Positions 6,601 through 7,951 of a DNA stretch of 7,951 nucleotides are shown in pieces. Under the pieces are notes generated by a model. It did not search any database. It was not told the DNA's origin and was given only the letters and a program-made list of their open reading frames with translations. Position 1 is the first letter of the stretch. Each line of letters starts with the position of its first letter. Location of the stretch: NCBI GenBank assembly GCA_025934385.1, contig JAICYE010000076.1, positions 1 to 7,951 on the forward strand. The letters run 5' to 3'. The DNA comes from Acidimicrobiia bacterium (lineage in GTDB: Bacteria > Actinomycetota > Acidimicrobiia > IMCC26256 > BP-133). The position numbers and the translations under genes were made by a program.

Positions 6601-7060
6601 GGACCTCCTGCCCGCCGGCGCTGGCCGACCGCCCGGCCCCCAGCGACGCGGCCGCCCCCGCCGATCCGGGGCCGCCGGCCGAGGTCACGGGCGTGATCGG
6701 CCGGGTCGTGGTGGTCGAACCGGCGGGGTGGGCGGCGGCGGACTGGTCGCCGGCCGCCCCGATGTTGACGATCAGCGGGTCGGGGCGGGTCCGGTAGACG
6801 GGGAGCGAGAGGGCCACCAGGAGGGCGGCGACGGTGGCACCGCTGCCGAGCACCAGCACGGCCCGACGCTCCCCCTGGCGCGACCGGTGGCGGAGGAGGA
6901 AGCCGGTGGCCACCAGCGCCGCCACGGCCACGCCGGCGGCGACGGGATCGACGCGGTCGGCGGCCAGCAGCAGCCCGACCAGCAGCCCGGCGGCCAGGAG
7001 CCGGGGCACCGCCCAGGCCGGCGGCAGGCGCAGTCGGCCGGAGGCGGAACGCAGACCCAT
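3641..7060 (-). CDS. Trimodular membrane protein: GH18 hydrolase, CE4 polysaccharide deacetylase, GT2 glycosyltransferase
   Basis: This 1139-residue protein appears to combine synthesis, deacetylation and cleavage of a surface polysaccharide. Three N-terminal membrane segments (about 17-35, 38-56, 67-88) lead to a Ser/Thr/Gly-rich linker (~105-150). A GH18 domain of YaaH type follows (~152-460), with DGVVLDFE at 255-262 (likely acid E262), MAYDQH at 321-326, GVPAYGYAW and ALWRVGSE. Next is a CE4/NodB domain (~478-675) with every motif intact: TFDDGP 484-489, HTYSH 537-541, RSPYG 575-579, DTNDW 609-613 and LLHDG 636-640. A hydrophobic region (~690-735) returns the chain to the cytoplasm. The GT2 domain (~750-985) has DDGS at 785-788, DAD 848-850, VED 938-940 and QRRRW 976-980, as in processive cellulose, chitin or PNAG synthases. 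Further membrane segments span ~1003-1092. The topology puts GH18 and CE4 outside and GT2 inside. Functionally it recalls PgaB plus PgaC in one chain; poly-N-acetylglucosamine-like product is inferred. ATG at 7060 follows a TAnnnT hexamer. Confidence 0.93.
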   Translation of the reverse strand: MGLRSASGRLRLPPAWAVPRLLAAGLLVGLLLAADRVDPVAAGVAVAALVATGFLLRHRSRQGERRAVLVLGSGATVAALLVALSLPVYRTRPDPLIVNIGAAGDQSAAAHPAGSTTTTRPITPVTSAGGPGSAGAAASLGAGRSASAGGQEVLGFAASDYDDTATGIDRDVGDLSTLAVTGATLGAHPGTVEVRPVTDGLVRAHLAGAEGLLVISNYDGKDWNGGRVRALVNDKEARRRFVSAVSGAMARAPWDGVVLDFENLDGSVRDPLATLVGHLAEALRRRRVLVTVPAFTDPDGDDGAPFDLARLSAGGVGIVWMAYDQHDPTSDAGPVAPLPWVRQSLATALRFVPPGQLLLGVPAYGYAWPAKGQAGDVTDLTVPEAAALAATPGAHVAYDPVQREWGGTLPDGRTIWYDDTRSMADRARVAADAHVGVALWRVGSEAPGALATLESHGVVPAKHTPQRPDRPVLNTSGPGVVALTFDDGPDPTWTPRVLDVLRREHVPATFFVIGQQAERYPKLLRQELAEGHVIGDHTYSHPNLATLPAWRSRLEINGAAWAVEGATGRRPLLFRSPYGEGDAAPNSRKEGPDQLADDLGFHPVGWTDDTNDWQNHGPDTIVHAALSQLSERTVILLHDGGGPRSQTVAALPRIIDALKARGYLFTTADALDGATPEPYATRKGFVASVRGLAVVAAFRLQLALRRLLLWLAVATAVGSLARLLFALPLALIHRFRRRRPLLPAGAPLPPVTVIIPAFNEERVIAKAIAAIARLDPAPDEVILVDDGSTDATAEVAAAAARVAFTRGSRPGGPAGVRFRLVRQENRGKAAALNHGLLLATTEVAVVIDADTVVSPGLLGAFGPHFADPRVGAVAGNVKVGNRRNLLAALQALEYVVALNLDRRAQDVARAMAVVPGAAGAFRVAAVRQVGGYQNDTVVEDADLSTALQRAGWRIPYEPAAVVFTEAPQNLTDVVRQRRRWSYGTVQVVAKHRGALLEPGAGNIGLVGLPWNLLSSVVLPALGPFADLWLVYLVFTGEMGVAAAVLAIAVLADLVVSVLAVAADGERWSLVALAPLLRLLWRPLQLAVVIRSLRRWAVGADQQWDKVGRYDTVYLPPADVDLVELPGEERETVAFFDQDV

Positions 7061-7069
7061 TGCGACAAA

Positions 7070-7075
7070 ACGCTA
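7070..7075 (-). promoter_or_regulatory. Candidate -10 hexamer TAGCGT for the trimodular glycan gene
   Basis: Read on the - strand, TAGCGT fits TAnnnT and ends 9 nt before the ATG at 7060, so the message would have almost no leader. A weak -35 candidate, TTGAGC (7091-7096), lies 15 nt upstream, which is short of the usual 17. The 88-nt gap from the upstream glycosyltransferase gene leaves room for an independent promoter, so the two genes need not be one operon. Confidence 0.45.
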
Positions 7076-7118
7076 CAAAAGCCCCAGGAAGCTCAACCCT
7101 CGGTGGAAGTCAAGATTT

Positions 7119-7140
7119 GTAACGTGTCACTTCAGGTTAC
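7119..7140 (-). promoter_or_regulatory. Cluster of three GTNAC pentamers, possible regulator site
   Basis: On the - strand the order is GTAAC (7140-7136), GTGAC (7130-7126) and GTTAC (7123-7119). The first two starts are 10 bp apart, and the outer pentamers also form an inverted pair. OmpR-family regulators of Actinomycetota, such as MtrA and GlnR, bind GTNAC-like direct repeats, and MtrA is linked to cell-wall hydrolase genes. The cluster is ~45 bp upstream of the candidate -10 of the glycan gene. Assignment to any regulator is speculative. Confidence 0.3.
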
Positions 7141-7148
7141 GCGGCGGT

Positions 7149-7951
7149 TCAGCCGGACGGGCAGGTCCGGAGCAGGTCGCCGTCGGCGAAGTGCCGCTCC
7201 ACCCGGAGGCAGACCGCCCGCTCCAGATCGGCCAGCGGATAGAGGTAGGGCTGCCAGGACCGGGGGAACCACACCACCGACAGCCCGCCCGACGACGCCG
7301 CCCCCGCCGCCCGCCGCACGAACCGGGGCAGCTCGGTGGTCGGCTCGTTCGACTGCCCGTACGTCCGGGCCGGGGTCGGCAGCGCCGGGATCCCGAGCCG
7401 GAGGTCGAGGACGTAGGGGTCGTCGCTGGCCACCATCCCGCCGGCGGGATGGGCCCGCAGGTAGGCGAGGAGCGGCGACGTCCGCCAGGCCGGGGTGCTG
7501 TAGTCGAGCAGCCCCCGCCGGTCGGCCCGCTGGATGAAGGCGCCGAGCCGGGGCAGCGAGGCGGCGACCACGACGAGGACCAGGCCGGCGGTCACCCCCG
7601 GGCGCCACGACCGGCGCCGGGCCCGGTCGGCCAGGACCACCGCCGCTCCGACCAGCAGCGGGACGAAGACGGGCAGCAGGAAGCGGGGCGGCGGGTCGAT
7701 GGCCATCGTGGCCTCGAAGCCGGCCACGCTGAGCACACCGAGGACGACGGAGACCGCCGCCGGCAGCGCCAGCGTGGCCGGCCCGACGCCGGGGGGGCCC
7801 GTCCCGGCCGGCGACCGGGCGTCAGACGCCGCCGGCCCGCTCCGGCGGCGCTCGGCGACGGCCGCCACCAGCAGCGGGGCGACCACCCCGGCGCAGAGGA
7901 GCGCCCCGATCGCGGCCTTGAGGTCCACCAGCGTCCGGCCCGGGATGACCC
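7149..7951 (-). CDS. Membrane glycosyltransferase of GT-C type, C-terminal part (5' end outside window)
   Basis: The frame is open to the right edge of the window, so the GTG at 7928 is probably internal and only about the last 267 codons are seen. Numbered from that GTG, membrane segments lie near residues 5-25, 51-71, 83-101 and 111-128, followed by a soluble C-terminal domain (129-259) with two cysteines (C240, C256). The segment PPPRFLLPVFVPLLVGAA resembles the conserved Arg-Tyr/Phe-Leu-Leu-Pro membrane helix of ArnT/PMT-like (GT39-related) enzymes, and HPAGGMVASDDPYVLDLRLG resembles the start of the terminal extracytoplasmic domain in such proteins. These enzymes move a sugar from a polyprenyl-phosphate donor to a lipid, glycan or protein outside the membrane. 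The N-terminal catalytic Asp is not in the window, so donor and acceptor cannot be named. It lies 88 nt upstream of, and in the same direction as, the trimodular glycan gene, which fits an envelope glycan role. Class is moderately sure, specificity unknown. Confidence 0.6.
   Translation of the reverse strand, partial: VIPGRTLVDLKAAIGALLCAGVVAPLLVAAVAERRRSGPAASDARSPAGTGPPGVGPATLALPAAVSVVLGVLSVAGFEATMAIDPPPRFLLPVFVPLLVGAAVVLADRARRRSWRPGVTAGLVLVVVAASLPRLGAFIQRADRRGLLDYSTPAWRTSPLLAYLRAHPAGGMVASDDPYVLDLRLGIPALPTPARTYGQSNEPTTELPRFVRRAAGAASSGGLSVVWFPRSWQPYLYPLADLERAVCLRVERHFADGDLLRTCPSG

Noticed and set aside
4088..7537. Very long open frame (1149 codons) on the + strand, antisense to the glycan gene.
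   Set aside because: Composition is biased (Gly/Val/Asp/Arg/Pro) with no recognisable domain; it mirrors a strongly supported gene and is a shadow frame.
7149..7928. Complete small membrane protein starting at the GTG at 7928.
   Set aside because: The frame stays open to the window edge with plausible coding sequence, and the protein looks like only the C-terminal part of a GT-C enzyme.

Overview
The window is about 8 kb of very GC-rich, gene-dense DNA. It holds five protein-coding genes and no RNA gene, insertion sequence or CRISPR array that I can support. The mix of an Lhr-type giant helicase, a stand-alone LigD-type polymerase, an actinobacterial-style rhomboid-like protein, TAnnnT promoter hexamers just before start codons and little sign of Shine-Dalgarno sequences points to Actinomycetota. 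A deep-branching or Acidimicrobiia-like lineage is only a guess.

Left part (1-2395, + strand), DNA repair: the window opens inside the last ~414 codons of an Lhr helicase gene. A 201-nt intergenic stretch full of palindromes follows, then a complete 295-residue primase-polymerase (LigD PolDom type) with its catalytic Asp residues intact. Copies of a ~43-bp palindromic repeat, built on the 11-mer CCGGCGTTCCT, lie just after the stop codons of both genes. A third, degenerate copy lies between them, upstream of the polymerase.

Middle (2400-3653, + strand): a multi-pass membrane protein of the rhomboid-like type, with a possible Ser/His pair and an extracytoplasmic domain before its last membrane segment. 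It runs tail to tail into the next gene with a 13-bp overlap.

Right part (3641-7951, - strand), cell envelope glycans: a complete 1139-residue membrane protein fuses a GH18 glycoside hydrolase, a CE4 (NodB-type) polysaccharide deacetylase and a processive-type GT2 glycosyltransferase in one chain. It would resemble a single-polypeptide synthesise, deacetylate and cleave exopolysaccharide machine. Upstream of it on the same strand is the C-terminal part of a GT-C-like membrane glycosyltransferase, which runs off the right edge.

Three of the genes (polymerase, rhomboid-like, GH18-CE4-GT2) have a TAnnnT hexamer 7-9 nt before the chosen start codon, which suggests leaderless or near-leaderless transcripts. 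I found no convincing undescribed defence or mobile system. The most distinctive things here are the trimodular glycan enzyme, the palindromic repeat family around the polymerase gene, and the mutually exclusive hairpins those repeats could form.
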